DNA from: CAYZJB01 sp964602985
Lineage (GTDB): Bacteria > CLD3 > SB21
Length of the DNA stretch: 41,410 nt
Direction: 5' to 3'
Assembly (NCBI GenBank): GCA_964602985.1
Contig: CAZRTJ010000029.1
Span: 1-41,410 of the forward strand
Shown here: positions 8,521-17,499 of the stretch, in pieces
Position numbering within the stretch: position 1 is the first letter of the stretch
Layout of the letters: every line of letters starts with the position of its first letter
The notes under the pieces: model-generated
What the model saw: the letters and a program-made list of their open reading frames with translations, nothing else
Databases searched by the model: none
Told to the model about the DNA's origin: nothing
Position numbers and translations under genes: made by a program

Positions 8521-9294
8521 ATGAAACCATCCATGCGTCATGCGCTCATCTGGGGCGCGTTGGCCGCCGTTGTGGCGGTGGTGTATTTCTCGTTCTTCTA
8601 CCCCCCTCCCGGGGAGGAAGACGTCACCGGATCGATCGGAGGCAAAAAGGCATCCAAGTATCGTACCGGCCAAATGTCCGAAGCCGACGTCCTGCTGAAC
8701 GATCAGGAGGTCAGCCGGCTGTTGCAGTATGAGTCGATCCAGAAGTTGCTTTCCAACGATGATTTCCAGAAGGCAATCGCGGGCGATGATTTCCGAAAGC
8801 AGATTGCCGACGAATCGTTCTGGAAAGCCATTGCCGACGAGTCGTTGCAAAAGGCCATGTCTTCATCCGATTTTCAGAAGGCCATTGCCAATGACGATTT
8901 CCGCAAGGCGCTCCGGGACGAGAGTTTCCGCAAGACCCTGACCACGGCTGATTTCCGCAAGGCCCGTACCTTGGAAGATTTTCGGAAAATCTCCGCGCAC
9001 CAGGACTTCGAGAAAGCGATAGCAAACCAGCCGGACTTGCAAAAGGCAATTGCCAGCGAGGAATTCTACAAAGCCATCGCGCATCAGGATCAACTGATGA
9101 AGGCGCTCGCGTCCGAGGAACTTCGCAAAGCGTTGAACAGCGAAGACTTCCGAAAGACGATGCAGTCGGAAGAGCTGAGAAGGGCGATCGCGAGCGAGGA
9201 ATTTCGCAAAGCCATGGCCAGCGAGAATTTTCGAAAGGCGCTGAGCTACGAAGACTTCCGGAAAAACGCCGCCCATCGTGACGTCGACCGCTGA
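8521..9294 (+). CDS. Membrane-anchored nonapeptide-repeat protein, unknown function
   Basis: 257 residues behind a strong CAGGAGG. Residues 8-27 form one membrane anchor, then a short linker (PPPGEEDVTGSIGG). From about residue 63 or 72 to the C-terminus almost the whole protein is a tandem nine-residue repeat of the form DFRKAIASE, about 20 units, for example DFQKAIAND, DFRKALRDE, ELRKALNSE, EFRKAMASE. Two units are ten residues long. Phe/Leu at position 2, Lys/Arg at 4 and Ile/Leu/Met at 6 are kept. I do not recognise a family. The pattern suggests a long charged alpha-helical or solenoid rod facing the periplasm. It follows the anti-sigma gene by 57 nt and overlaps the next gene by 17 nt, so it may act as an extracytoplasmic sensor, scaffold or protease partner. 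Confidence 0.85.
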   Translation: MKPSMRHALIWGALAAVVAVVYFSFFYPPPGEEDVTGSIGGKKASKYRTGQMSEADVLLNDQEVSRLLQYESIQKLLSNDDFQKAIAGDDFRKQIADESFWKAIADESLQKAMSSSDFQKAIANDDFRKALRDESFRKTLTTADFRKARTLEDFRKISAHQDFEKAIANQPDLQKAIASEEFYKAIAHQDQLMKALASEELRKALNSEDFRKTMQSEELRRAIASEEFRKAMASENFRKALSYEDFRKNAAHRDVDR

Positions 9295-12229
9295 ATCTGC
9301 GACACATTGGAAATGCCGACAGTTCGCCCATTGCAGGCGAACTGTTGCTTTTCCGGTGTTGCTGTTCGCGTTACTGGTTCGACCTGCATGGGGGCAGATG
9401 ATGTCCTGGGAAAACGAACGCGTGCGGGTGATTTATTTTGGTACGGCGTACGAATATCTAATTCCGCACGTCGTGCGGACGTTCGAGAATGCATACGCAT
9501 TTCACCGCGACTTGTTTGCATACGCCTCGGCGGAGAAAATCACACTGATCCTTCATGATTTTTCAGATTTCAGCGAGGCGGGAGCGGACGGGATCCCGCG
9601 CAATCGCGTGACGCTCTCCATCGCGCCGCTTAGTTACGTCTATGAGACGGTGCCGTCAAACGAACGGATGAATGCGGCGATGAATCACGAATTGGCGCAC
9701 ATTGCGGCGATTGACAAAGCCTCCGGCCGGGACCGCTTCTTCCGGAGGTTGTTCTTCGGCAAAGTTGTTCCGACATCCGATCAGCCGCTTTCGATGCTGT
9801 ACAGTTACGCGACAACTCCCCGGCGCTACGCGCCAAGATGGTACCACGAGGGGATTGCGACATTTCTCGAAACGTGGATGGCCGGCGGCATGGGACGCGC
9901 GTTGGGCTCGTACGATGAAATGGTCTGGCGAACCAAGGTGAACGACCACACGGACTTTCACGATCCATTGAGTCTGGAATCGGAAGGCGTCAAGACGGAT
10001 TTTCAGGTTGGCGCGTTGTCGTATTTGTACGGGACGCGGTTCGTCACGTACCTGGCCTGTCGGTATGGCACCGATTCGTTGCGGCAGTGGATCGTGCGGC
10101 AAGACGGGTCCTCGGCGTTCTACGCGACGCAGTTTCGCCGCGTCTACGGACGCGCGCTGGCAGACGTGTGGGACGAATGGATCCAATGGGAAAAAGATTT
10201 TCAGCGCGACAACCTGGACAGTCTTCAGCGGCACGGGCTGTCGGACGTATTGAAATTTCCATCCCCTGCGATGGGGTCGGTCTCTCGCATGTATTACGAT
10301 GAGCGGAATCAATCGATCCTCGCCGCCACGCATCCTCCGGCGGGTTTTGCGTACATCGGATCGTTCGGGCGTTCCGGTCATTTCCAGAAGCTCGCCGTGG
10401 TGAACGGTCCGACGCTCTACGATGTGACGTCGCTGGCGGTCGATTTCTCCGGCAGAATCTTCTTCACGACAAACAACACTGAATGGCGGGATCTGTGGAG
10501 CGTGGACGTGGGGAGTGGCAAGGCACATCGATTGATCGAAGACGCGCGCATGGGCGATCTGGCGTTCAGTCGGCGGGATCGGAGTCTGTGGGGCGTGCGT
10601 CATTACAATGGCCTGTCGTCCCTGGTGCGCGTGCCCGGGCCGTATGCCGAGTGGAATCTGGTTTTTGCGTTTCCATACGGAGAGGATGTTTACGATATTG
10701 ATTTGTCTCCGAACGGCGAATGGCTGTCGGGATCCATGGCAGGCGTCAGTGGGCGCCACGTCCTTGTCCGATTTTCCGTTGCGGATTTGCTCGCCGGACA
10801 TGCGAAACCCGACACGTTGTTTGAATTCGAAGACAGCGCGCCGTCCAATTTTGTTTTTGCTCCGGACGGCAAGAGCCTGATCGGTACTTCGTATTACACG
10901 GGCGTTTCAAATATGTATCGGTACGACTTGGACACACGATCGATGCACATCGTGAGCAATGCATCCACCGGGCTCTTTCGCCCGCTGCCGTTGGCGACAG
11001 ATTCCGTCCTTGCGATGCTGTATACGGGCCGGGGGTTTCTCCCTGTGCGGCTTCGCATCCGCGATCTCGATACAGTCGGCGCGATTCGGTATTTGGGGCA
11101 GGAGACGATTGAGCGTCATCCGGAACTGGAGAAGTGGATTCTGCCGTCGCCGTCGCGGTTTTCTTTTGGCGGCGAAGGCAAGCCGTATCACGGCTGGTCG
11201 CATCTGCAAATCGAATCCATCTATCCGATTGTCGAAGGCTATGGACATCGGATCGCCGCGGGATTTCGCTTCAACCTGTCCGATCCATCGCGATTTCACC
11301 AGCTGCATTCCACGTGGAGTGTATCACGCGGCCCGTCCGACGAGCGGGTTCACGCGAAATTGCAGTACACGGTCCTGCAGTGGACGATTTTCGGCGCGTA
11401 CAATCGGTCGGATTTTTACGACTTGTTCGGACCGACCCTCACGAGTCGCAAAGGGTATGATGCAGGGCTGCAGTATCAGCACACGTTGGAAATGGATGGA
11501 CCGAAGACCGTTGGATATCAACTGCGTGCGGCGGTTCATGCGGGAGCGGAAAGACTGCCGGAGTTCCAGGAAATTGCAGCGCCCATTCAGAATTTTGCCA
11601 ACGCATCGGCAGAGTACCATCGCAAAGTTTCGAGCGCGGCTTTGGGCGGTGTGGATGCCGAGAGGGGATATGTGTTTCGCACGATCGGCGCATCGTATCT
11701 GACGAAGGAGAAAGTGTTTCCGCAATGGACAAATATCCTGGATGTCGGGATTCCACTGCCGATGCGACATTCGGCGCTGTGGATTCGCACGGCCGCGGGC
11801 GCGGCGTGGGGGTCCCGGAGTCAACCGCTGGCGAATTTCTATTTTGGCGGTTTCGGCAACAACTGGGCGGACCATGGAGAATCGAAACGCTATCGAATGC
11901 CCGAGAGCTTTCCGGGTCGGCCGATCAACGCGATCGACGCGCATCGATACGCCCGCGTGTTGGCGGAGTGGACGCTTCCGCCGCTGGTGTTTCGTCACGC
12001 AGGCACGATTGCGTTTTATGTCAATTACGCGCACGCCTCGGTCTTCTCTTCCGTGCTGGTCACACAGACCGCAACCGGCCGGCACGCGCATCGCAACATC
12101 GGCGGTCAATTGGACCTCCGTGTGGTGGGGCTGTCGTATCTGAAATGTACGCTGTCATCGGGATATGCCGTGGCGATGAACAAGAGGCGTCGATCGGACG
12201 AATGGATGGTGTCCTTGAAAATACATTGA
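9278..12229 (+). CDS. Secreted gluzincin-type metallopeptidase fused to beta-propeller and C-terminal outer-membrane barrel
   Basis: 983 residues from GTG 9278, which overlaps the repeat-protein gene; the signal sequence ends at ALLVRPAWGQ. Residues 41-300 resemble peptidase-MA/M1-like metallopeptidases: HELAH (137-141) supplies the HExxH zinc site, and YHEGIATFLE (189-198) the glutamate ligand (probably Glu191). Residues about 330-620 show TolB/WD40-type propeller strands (YDIDLSPNGEWLSGS, NFVFAPDGKSLIGTSYYTG). Residues about 640-983 are alternating amphipathic strands of a surface-antigen-like barrel. The protease would be held on the outer membrane, probably facing the periplasm. Overlaps with both neighbours tie it to the ECF operon. 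The substrate is unknown; a role in envelope stress or protein export is inference. Confidence 0.82.
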   Translation: MTSTAESATHWKCRQFAHCRRTVAFPVLLFALLVRPAWGQMMSWENERVRVIYFGTAYEYLIPHVVRTFENAYAFHRDLFAYASAEKITLILHDFSDFSEAGADGIPRNRVTLSIAPLSYVYETVPSNERMNAAMNHELAHIAAIDKASGRDRFFRRLFFGKVVPTSDQPLSMLYSYATTPRRYAPRWYHEGIATFLETWMAGGMGRALGSYDEMVWRTKVNDHTDFHDPLSLESEGVKTDFQVGALSYLYGTRFVTYLACRYGTDSLRQWIVRQDGSSAFYATQFRRVYGRALADVWDEWIQWEKDFQRDNLDSLQRHGLSDVLKFPSPAMGSVSRMYYDERNQSILAATHPPAGFAYIGSFGRSGHFQKLAVVNGPTLYDVTSLAVDFSGRIFFTTNNTEWRDLWSVDVGSGKAHRLIEDARMGDLAFSRRDRSLWGVRHYNGLSSLVRVPGPYAEWNLVFAFPYGEDVYDIDLSPNGEWLSGSMAGVSGRHVLVRFSVADLLAGHAKPDTLFEFEDSAPSNFVFAPDGKSLIGTSYYTGVSNMYRYDLDTRSMHIVSNASTGLFRPLPLATDSVLAMLYTGRGFLPVRLRIRDLDTVGAIRYLGQETIERHPELEKWILPSPSRFSFGGEGKPYHGWSHLQIESIYPIVEGYGHRIAAGFRFNLSDPSRFHQLHSTWSVSRGPSDERVHAKLQYTVLQWTIFGAYNRSDFYDLFGPTLTSRKGYDAGLQYQHTLEMDGPKTVGYQLRAAVHAGAERLPEFQEIAAPIQNFANASAEYHRKVSSAALGGVDAERGYVFRTIGASYLTKEKVFPQWTNILDVGIPLPMRHSALWIRTAAGAAWGSRSQPLANFYFGGFGNNWADHGESKRYRMPESFPGRPINAIDAHRYARVLAEWTLPPLVFRHAGTIAFYVNYAHASVFSSVLVTQTATGRHAHRNIGGQLDLRVVGLSYLKCTLSSGYAVAMNKRRRSDEWMVSLKIH

Positions 12230-13215
12230 GCGCATCGGCGAATGCCGTGGTGGCCTTTGTGCCGGTTTGTGGTTTCCTGGCCGTGATGATGTGGATGGAT
12301 GGGTACCGGCTGGTGCGCAGGAGGATCCTGGGGCAGGCGCTTTTGGCGGGCGCGGCGGCCGCGGGGATTTCGTACATTTTGAATAGTCTCACGGTTCTGA
12401 TTTCCGGCGTCGAACTGGCAGATTACGTGCGGTATGGCGCGCCGCTTGTTGAGGAAATGTTGAAGTCCGCATACGTCGTGGTTCTTGTGCGGAATGCGCG
12501 GGTAGGATTTGCGGTGGATGCGGCGATCGTGGGTTTTGCGGTCGGGACAGGATTTGGAGTCGTGGAAAACCTGTACTATTTCAGCACGCTGGGCCCGCGC
12601 GAATTGTATCTTTGGTTGCTGCGCGGTTTGGGTACGGCGATGATGCACGGATCGACCACTGCCATTTTTGCCATGGTCTATCGAACGGCGCGCACAGGTA
12701 CCCTACGATACGTCTATGCCCTGATCCCGGCGGCAGTTCTGCACGCGGTGTATAATCATTTTCTTCTCGGACCTCTCGTGAATGCAGTGATGATTCTTGT
12801 CGGCTTCCCCTTGCTGGTTCGCGCGGCCTTTGCACGATGCAAAGTCCAGATCGAGCGCTGGCTGGGCACGGGGCTGGATCGCGATGCGGAATTGCTGTCG
12901 AGTTTGGACAGCGGAAGCCTCGGCGACACCCCGCTCGGCAAGTATCTCGAATCGATTCGTACGTTTTTTCCGCAGGCCATGCGGGTGGATGTGATTTGTC
13001 TGATCCGCTTACACGCGGAATTGTCCATGCGGGCCAAAGGAATCCTGCTCATGCGAGAGGCCGGATTTCAGCCGGCGCCCGATCCCGACATTCGGGCCAA
13101 GCTTGCAGAAGTGCGTTCGCTGACTCGCAACGTCGGCAAAGTCGGACAATGGGCGCTTGGTCCCATTCTTTCCCAGCGTCACCGCGAAGTCTGGCAGTGG
13201 GGTGTGATGGAATGA
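12202..13215 (+). CDS. PrsW-family intramembrane metalloprotease
   Basis: 337 residues from ATG 12202, overlapping the previous gene by 28 nt. The frame is open back to 11725, but that part is out of frame with a clearly coding gene. At least seven membrane segments occur in residues 10-215. Hallmark motifs are APLVEEMLKSAY (Glu84-Glu85), TGFGVVENLYYF (Glu122-Asn123), MMHGSTTA (His149) and LHAVYNHF (His181, Asn185). Members such as Bacillus PrsW make the first cut in an anti-sigma factor (RsiW), releasing an ECF sigma factor. An anti-sigma gene lies upstream in the same probable operon, which makes it the prime candidate substrate. The C-terminal 115 residues are cytoplasmic-looking and not part of the core. 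Confidence 0.88.
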   Translation: MDGVLENTLSASANAVVAFVPVCGFLAVMMWMDGYRLVRRRILGQALLAGAAAAGISYILNSLTVLISGVELADYVRYGAPLVEEMLKSAYVVVLVRNARVGFAVDAAIVGFAVGTGFGVVENLYYFSTLGPRELYLWLLRGLGTAMMHGSTTAIFAMVYRTARTGTLRYVYALIPAAVLHAVYNHFLLGPLVNAVMILVGFPLLVRAAFARCKVQIERWLGTGLDRDAELLSSLDSGSLGDTPLGKYLESIRTFFPQAMRVDVICLIRLHAELSMRAKGILLMREAGFQPAPDPDIRAKLAEVRSLTRNVGKVGQWALGPILSQRHREVWQWGVME

Positions 13216-13255
13216 GATGGGGAATGTACAACCAGAACATGTCGGGGATCGCCAA

Positions 13256-13837
13256 CTATTCGTGGTAGCGCCACTCAAATGGGCCGCCTCGTGGTACGCC
13301 GATGATACCGACACGGATCCTGACCGCTCCTTCGGAGATTATCTTTGCGAGATCACTCCGCAGTACTTTTTGAATGGACATCCATGAATCTCTCAGCTCT
13401 CCACTCAGACAGCTTCCTCCACTTCCGCCGTCTGTCCACTTCCCGTTTCTGTAGCGCCTCTCGGCCCAAGTCGAAACTACTTCCAGCGGCGCCGACTTGA
13501 GGATGTCTTCATATTCTACGAGGAACTCGCCCGCATGCTTCCGTATGATTTCCGATACCGCCGTGTCACTTACGCCGCTGACTTCGAGGTAATGCAATCC
13601 AATTCTGCCCAAGTTTCCCTCTGCCAGGACATTGATTTTCTTGGGCCCCATCGAGAACTCATCCATTCTTGGATCATAAGAGAACGGAGTATGAAAAAAC
13701 GGCAAGCTGTCGACCGTAAAAACGTCGGTGATTTTGACGACCTGCTTCGTTGTGTCGCCGACATGGATAACCGTTTGCGCGCGCGCCATACCCGGGGCCG
13801 TCAGCGCCAAAATCAAGAACCGCATCATCCTTGTCAT
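13256..13837 (-). CDS. Secreted hypothetical protein
   Basis: 193 residues starting with a signal peptide (MRFLILALTAPGMARA). I do not recognise the mature part, which is mixed charged and hydrophobic with short beta-prone segments and a single cysteine near the middle (GGSCLSG). It ends 40 nt from the convergent PrsW gene and starts 57 nt after the SGNH-like gene in the same direction, so the two may be co-transcribed. It is probably periplasmic or outer-membrane-associated. Confidence 0.7.
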   Translation of the reverse strand: MTRMMRFLILALTAPGMARAQTVIHVGDTTKQVVKITDVFTVDSLPFFHTPFSYDPRMDEFSMGPKKINVLAEGNLGRIGLHYLEVSGVSDTAVSEIIRKHAGEFLVEYEDILKSAPLEVVSTWAERRYRNGKWTDGGSGGSCLSGELRDSWMSIQKVLRSDLAKIISEGAVRIRVGIIGVPRGGPFEWRYHE

Positions 13838-13893
13838 CTTCCACGTTTCAGATTAGACATTTTCCTGGCATTGGGTGATGGACTTGCGCCAAT

Positions 13894-15057
13894 TCATTTC
13901 CGCCGACTGGACTTCTTACGCGTCTTCAATACCTCAAGAATCTCTTTTGCGGCCAGGAGATGTCCGGCGGCATTCCAATGGTTGTCCCGGGGGTGATAGA
14001 ATCTCACCTCTTTGCTCTTCTCCTTCATGGCAGGCATGACATCGATTACCATGATGTTTGGATCGGACGCAAAGGAGTTCTGTATGAGCCTTTGCGGTTT
14101 CTGAAAGTCGTATGCGGTGGTGTCAATTCCATAGGCGGTAATTAACTTGTCTTGCAAGTCTTCCTCGTGAACCTGGAAGACCGTCGGAATCAGTAGAATG
14201 ATAAAGGGAATGTTGCGAGACCGGCACGAATCGTTGATAGCGTGCAAGGAGTTCAGGGTGGACTGGTAGGTCTGTGTTACACGTACGTTGGGATCAGTCA
14301 GAAAGATGTCTATGCTATTGGCATAAATGCCAATGAAGCCATGCCGATACAAGTACGTATCCATCAAGCGACGGAGCAGTATATAGAGATGAGACTTGGA
14401 ACCCAAGAAACTCCGAAGCGTCAAGGTCGCTCTCTTGAAGACGATCGGCAGAATATCCTGCCTTACTCCTTTGGTGCCGTCTATCTCTTTTGCGGATTCC
14501 TGGTTATACAGATTGCCATTAATCGCCACGTACTGCGGCGACGTGTCTGAAATGAAATCATTCCCTACATAGAAGCCCAATACGACCAGATCCGGTTGGT
14601 ACAGCATTCCATACCTATTGAGGTAGCGAAGTTCCATCCGCGGATCATATCCCCCCACCGATGCATTGATCACTTCGCACTTCGTCGAATCGGCTGAGTC
14701 ATTCAGCAGTTCCTCAAGAACCTTGGAATAGGTTTCTTCAGAACGGATGCCATGTCCCACGCCAAAAGAATCGCCCAGGTTCAGGATGCGGAAGACTCCT
14801 TGCGGTTTCGCCAGAGCAAATGGACGATCTCGCATACCAACGGAGTTCGTGACAAAAGGCACGTCATAGTCTGGGGAGGACATCCGGGAGTCCATGTTTG
14901 ATTTGTATCGATACCCAACGATGCTGTCGCCCTGAAAAAAATTCTCCGTATTGTACAACACCTGCGGATTGAAGAGCCTCACGAGCACTTCCAATAAGCC
15001 CAGACCAACAACGAGTCCAAAGATCAAGAGGCACGTATTGATGAGCAGTCTTTTCAT
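13894..15057 (-). CDS. Membrane-anchored SGNH/GDSL-hydrolase-like protein
   Basis: 387 residues from ATG 15057, which gives a clean N-terminal anchor (INTCLLIFGLVVGLGLLEVL) behind GGTGGA. SGNH blocks are visible: LNLGDSFGVG (block I nucleophile serine), NASVGGYDP (block II glycine), FYVGNDF (block III asparagine) and PRDNHWNAAGH (block V Asp/His). The architecture resembles AlgX/DltD-like periplasmic O-acyl-handling proteins and many uncharacterised SGNH proteins near polysaccharide genes. The likely reaction is hydrolysis or transfer of an ester such as an O-acetyl group on an envelope polymer. No polysaccharide locus is visible in the window, so the substrate is open. Confidence 0.8.
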   Translation of the reverse strand: MKRLLINTCLLIFGLVVGLGLLEVLVRLFNPQVLYNTENFFQGDSIVGYRYKSNMDSRMSSPDYDVPFVTNSVGMRDRPFALAKPQGVFRILNLGDSFGVGHGIRSEETYSKVLEELLNDSADSTKCEVINASVGGYDPRMELRYLNRYGMLYQPDLVVLGFYVGNDFISDTSPQYVAINGNLYNQESAKEIDGTKGVRQDILPIVFKRATLTLRSFLGSKSHLYILLRRLMDTYLYRHGFIGIYANSIDIFLTDPNVRVTQTYQSTLNSLHAINDSCRSRNIPFIILLIPTVFQVHEEDLQDKLITAYGIDTTAYDFQKPQRLIQNSFASDPNIMVIDVMPAMKEKSKEVRFYHPRDNHWNAAGHLLAAKEILEVLKTRKKSSRRK

Positions 15058-15376
15058 GTGTAACGATTTTCCACCGCACGGCACTTGCATTCCGCCATCA
15101 GCAATCTGACTCCAAGCCAATAAGGTGAGCGACCGACTGCAAGCCCTTCATCTATCCAAATTATTGGGCCACACAGGCGTCTGCTCGATTGGGACGCCTG
15201 GTGGAGGGTGGTTGACTGTACAGGGGGCAATCTCATCTCATTCCAGTCATGCGAAACCAATCGAAATGACTCACTTCACACCAGCTCTGTGCGCATGGCA
15301 GGTGATCATAAGAACCTGCGGACTCGAATGCAAAGGCATTTACATTAGGTCCGGGGCGCGAGAAGACGCGAGTCCA
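15058..15376. other. Intergenic region downstream of hypE, no gene seen
   Basis: About 319 bases between the end of hypE and the start of the SGNH-like gene, both on the minus strand. Apart from the inverted repeat at 15174-15200 I see no gene. The promoter for the SGNH-like gene should lie here, but no clear hexamer pair was found. Confidence 0.5.
15174..15200 (-). terminator. Perfect 8-bp inverted repeat downstream of the hyp operon
   Basis: CAGGCGTC and GACGCCTG form a perfect GC-rich stem around an 11-nt loop, about 180 nt past the hypE stop. No T-run follows on the minus strand, so this is at best a weak or factor-dependent terminator, or a transcript-end stabiliser. Confidence 0.35.
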
Positions 15377-16411
15377 TCAGCAAATCCTCGGCAGTTGCTC
15401 GCCGCTGAGCAGGTCAAGGATGCGGGTGGAACCGATCGATGTTTCCAGCGTGACGAGGTTGTCCTCCACAACGCGTCCGATGACCGTTGCCGCCTGCCCC
15501 ACCTCGTGGCGTCGCAACTCAGCCAGCGCCCGATCCACAGATGATTCCGGAACGAACAGCGCACATCGACCCTCATTCGCCACATACAATGGGTCAAAGC
15601 CGAGTATTTCGCACGCCGCGCGTACGTCCTCACGTACGGGGATGTCCTTTTCACGAACGCGTATTCCGACGCCGGAGGCTTGAGCAATTTCGACCAACAC
15701 GCTGGCCAGACCTCCGCGCGTGCAATCCCTCATACAGTGAATCTCCACTCCGGCCTCCAGCACTGACAGCACCGCGCCCGACAACGGCGCGCAATCGCTC
15801 TCGATCGTGCTCTCAAATTCCAAGCCTTCACGCACTGCCATGACGGCCATTCCGTGCCGTCCGATATCGCCATTGAGCAAGATCACATCCCCGGGCCGCA
15901 CTTCCGCCGGGCCGATGGAGTGTGTCCCCCGCACGACGCCCATCCCGGAGGTATTGATGAACAGCCCGTCGCCTTTGCCTTTGTCCACCACCTTGGTGTC
16001 TCCCGTGACAATCCGTACGTCGGAGATGCGCGCCGCTTCCTGCATCGAAAGGACCACGCGCCACAAGGTCTCCATGTCGAGGCCTTCCTCGATGATGAAT
16101 CCAGCTGTCAGATACAGCGGCTGCGCTCCACACATGGCCAGATCATTCACGGTGCCGTAGACAGCGAGTTTGCCGATATCGCTCCCCGGAAAAAACAAAG
16201 GCCGCACGACGAAGCTGTCCGTCGTCAGCACGATGCGGCCCGGAGGCACATCCACGATGACGCCATCGTGACGGCGATCGGCCGAACCTACTGCAAACAC
16301 CGACGCAAACATGCGGTCGATCAGCTCCTGCATCAAACGACCGCCGCCGCCATGCGCCAGCGTTACGCGCGGATAGTCACGAAGGGGAACGGGGCAGGCG
16401 GGAGCGCTCAT
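15377..16411 (-). CDS. hypE: Hydrogenase maturation protein HypE
   Basis: 344 residues from ATG 16411, whose ATG overlaps the hypD stop as ATGA. It belongs to the PurM/AIR-synthase-like ATP-binding family: VTLAHGGGGRLMQELI near the start, DSFVVRPLFFPGSDIG and RDCTRGGLASVLVEIA in the core. It ends in PRIC, keeping the C-terminal cysteine that receives the carbamoyl group from HypF and is dehydrated to thiocyanate, the source of the cyanide ligands of the [NiFe] site. It is the last gene of the hyp run, and about 320 nt without a gene follow. Confidence 0.97.
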   Translation of the reverse strand: MSAPACPVPLRDYPRVTLAHGGGGRLMQELIDRMFASVFAVGSADRRHDGVIVDVPPGRIVLTTDSFVVRPLFFPGSDIGKLAVYGTVNDLAMCGAQPLYLTAGFIIEEGLDMETLWRVVLSMQEAARISDVRIVTGDTKVVDKGKGDGLFINTSGMGVVRGTHSIGPAEVRPGDVILLNGDIGRHGMAVMAVREGLEFESTIESDCAPLSGAVLSVLEAGVEIHCMRDCTRGGLASVLVEIAQASGVGIRVREKDIPVREDVRAACEILGFDPLYVANEGRCALFVPESSVDRALAELRRHEVGQAATVIGRVVEDNLVTLETSIGSTRILDLLSGEQLPRIC

Positions 16412-17499
16412 GTCGTGACCCGGCGGTAACGATAATACGCCGCGCAGGCGCCCTCGGACGAAACCATGGTGGCTCCGAGCGGATGTTCCGGCGTACAACG
16501 CGAGCCAAACTCCGGACATTCGTTCGGTTTCTTCCATCCCTGCAGAATCCTCCCGCTGATACATTCCGTCGGTTCCGCCACAGCGCCGGTGACAATCGCA
16601 AACCGCTTTTCCGCATCGAGGTCGGCGTAGGCGGGTGTCAGACCCAGACCGCTCTGCTGGATTTCACCGATGCCGCGCCATTGACGCGGGATGACTTCAA
16701 AAACTTCCCGGATGATTCGTTGAGCGTCGGTGTTGCCTTCCCGCCTCACCACGCGCGCGTACTGATTTTCCACTTCGTACTTTCCTGCTTCCAATTGCCG
16801 TACGCACATCGAGACCCCTTGCAGAATATCGAGCGGTTCAAATCCGGTGACGACGATCGGCACACGGTATTTCTCCGCGATGGGGAAATATTCGTGAAAT
16901 CCCATCACGGAACACACGTGTCCCGCGGCCAGAAATCCATGGACGCGGCAATCCGGCGTTTGGAGAATTGCCTCCAGCGCGGGCGGCACGAGAACGTGCG
17001 ACACGAGAATGGAAAAATTCCGCATGCCTTCCGCCTTTGCCGTCCGCACAGCGACGGCGTTCGCAGGCGCGGTGGTTTCAAATCCTACAGCAAAGAAAAC
17101 CACCTGTTTGTCGGGATGCGTTCTGGCCAATTGCACGGCATCCATCGGCGAGTACACCATCCGGACATCGCCGCCCAGCGCCTTGACGCTGAGCAAATCC
17201 GTCCGTGTGCCGGGCACGCGCAGCATGTCGCCAAACGAACAAAAGATCACCTCCGGCCGGGAGGCCAGCTCGATTGCCTTGTCGATCAACTCAACCGGCG
17301 TCACGCACACGGGACAGCCGGGTCCGTGCAGGAGGGTAATCTCTGCGGGCAGCAATTCGTCGATCCCAAATCGCATGATGGCGTGGGTCTGTCCGCCGCA
17401 CACTTCCATGATCGTCCAGGGACGCGTCGTCTGTTCACGGATCGCCGCAGACAATCGTCGGATCGCTTGGGCATCGCGGTATTCATCTGTGAATTTCAT
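16408..17499 (-). CDS. hypD: Hydrogenase maturation protein HypD
   Basis: 363 residues, the usual length. Conserved cysteine motifs include MEVCGGQTHAIMRFG, LHGPGCPVCVTP, GHVCSVMG and the [4Fe-4S] region VAEPTECISGRILQG...CPEFGSRCTPEHPLGA. HypD with HypC assembles the Fe(CN)2CO unit. The start ATG overlaps the hypC stop and the stop overlaps the hypE start, both by four bases, showing tight translational coupling. Confidence 0.98.
   Translation of the reverse strand: MKFTDEYRDAQAIRRLSAAIREQTTRPWTIMEVCGGQTHAIMRFGIDELLPAEITLLHGPGCPVCVTPVELIDKAIELASRPEVIFCSFGDMLRVPGTRTDLLSVKALGGDVRMVYSPMDAVQLARTHPDKQVVFFAVGFETTAPANAVAVRTAKAEGMRNFSILVSHVLVPPALEAILQTPDCRVHGFLAAGHVCSVMGFHEYFPIAEKYRVPIVVTGFEPLDILQGVSMCVRQLEAGKYEVENQYARVVRREGNTDAQRIIREVFEVIPRQWRGIGEIQQSGLGLTPAYADLDAEKRFAIVTGAVAEPTECISGRILQGWKKPNECPEFGSRCTPEHPLGATMVSSEGACAAYYRYRRVTT

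Noticed and set aside
8721..9290. Repeats in the nonapeptide-repeat gene as a CRISPR or DNA satellite
   Set aside because: Periodicity is 27 nt and held at protein level with diverged DNA; no identical repeats with unique spacers exist.
11725..12201. Upstream extension of the PrsW frame by 159 codons
   Set aside because: It lies out of frame inside the barrel domain of the metallopeptidase gene and has no membrane or PrsW features before 12202.
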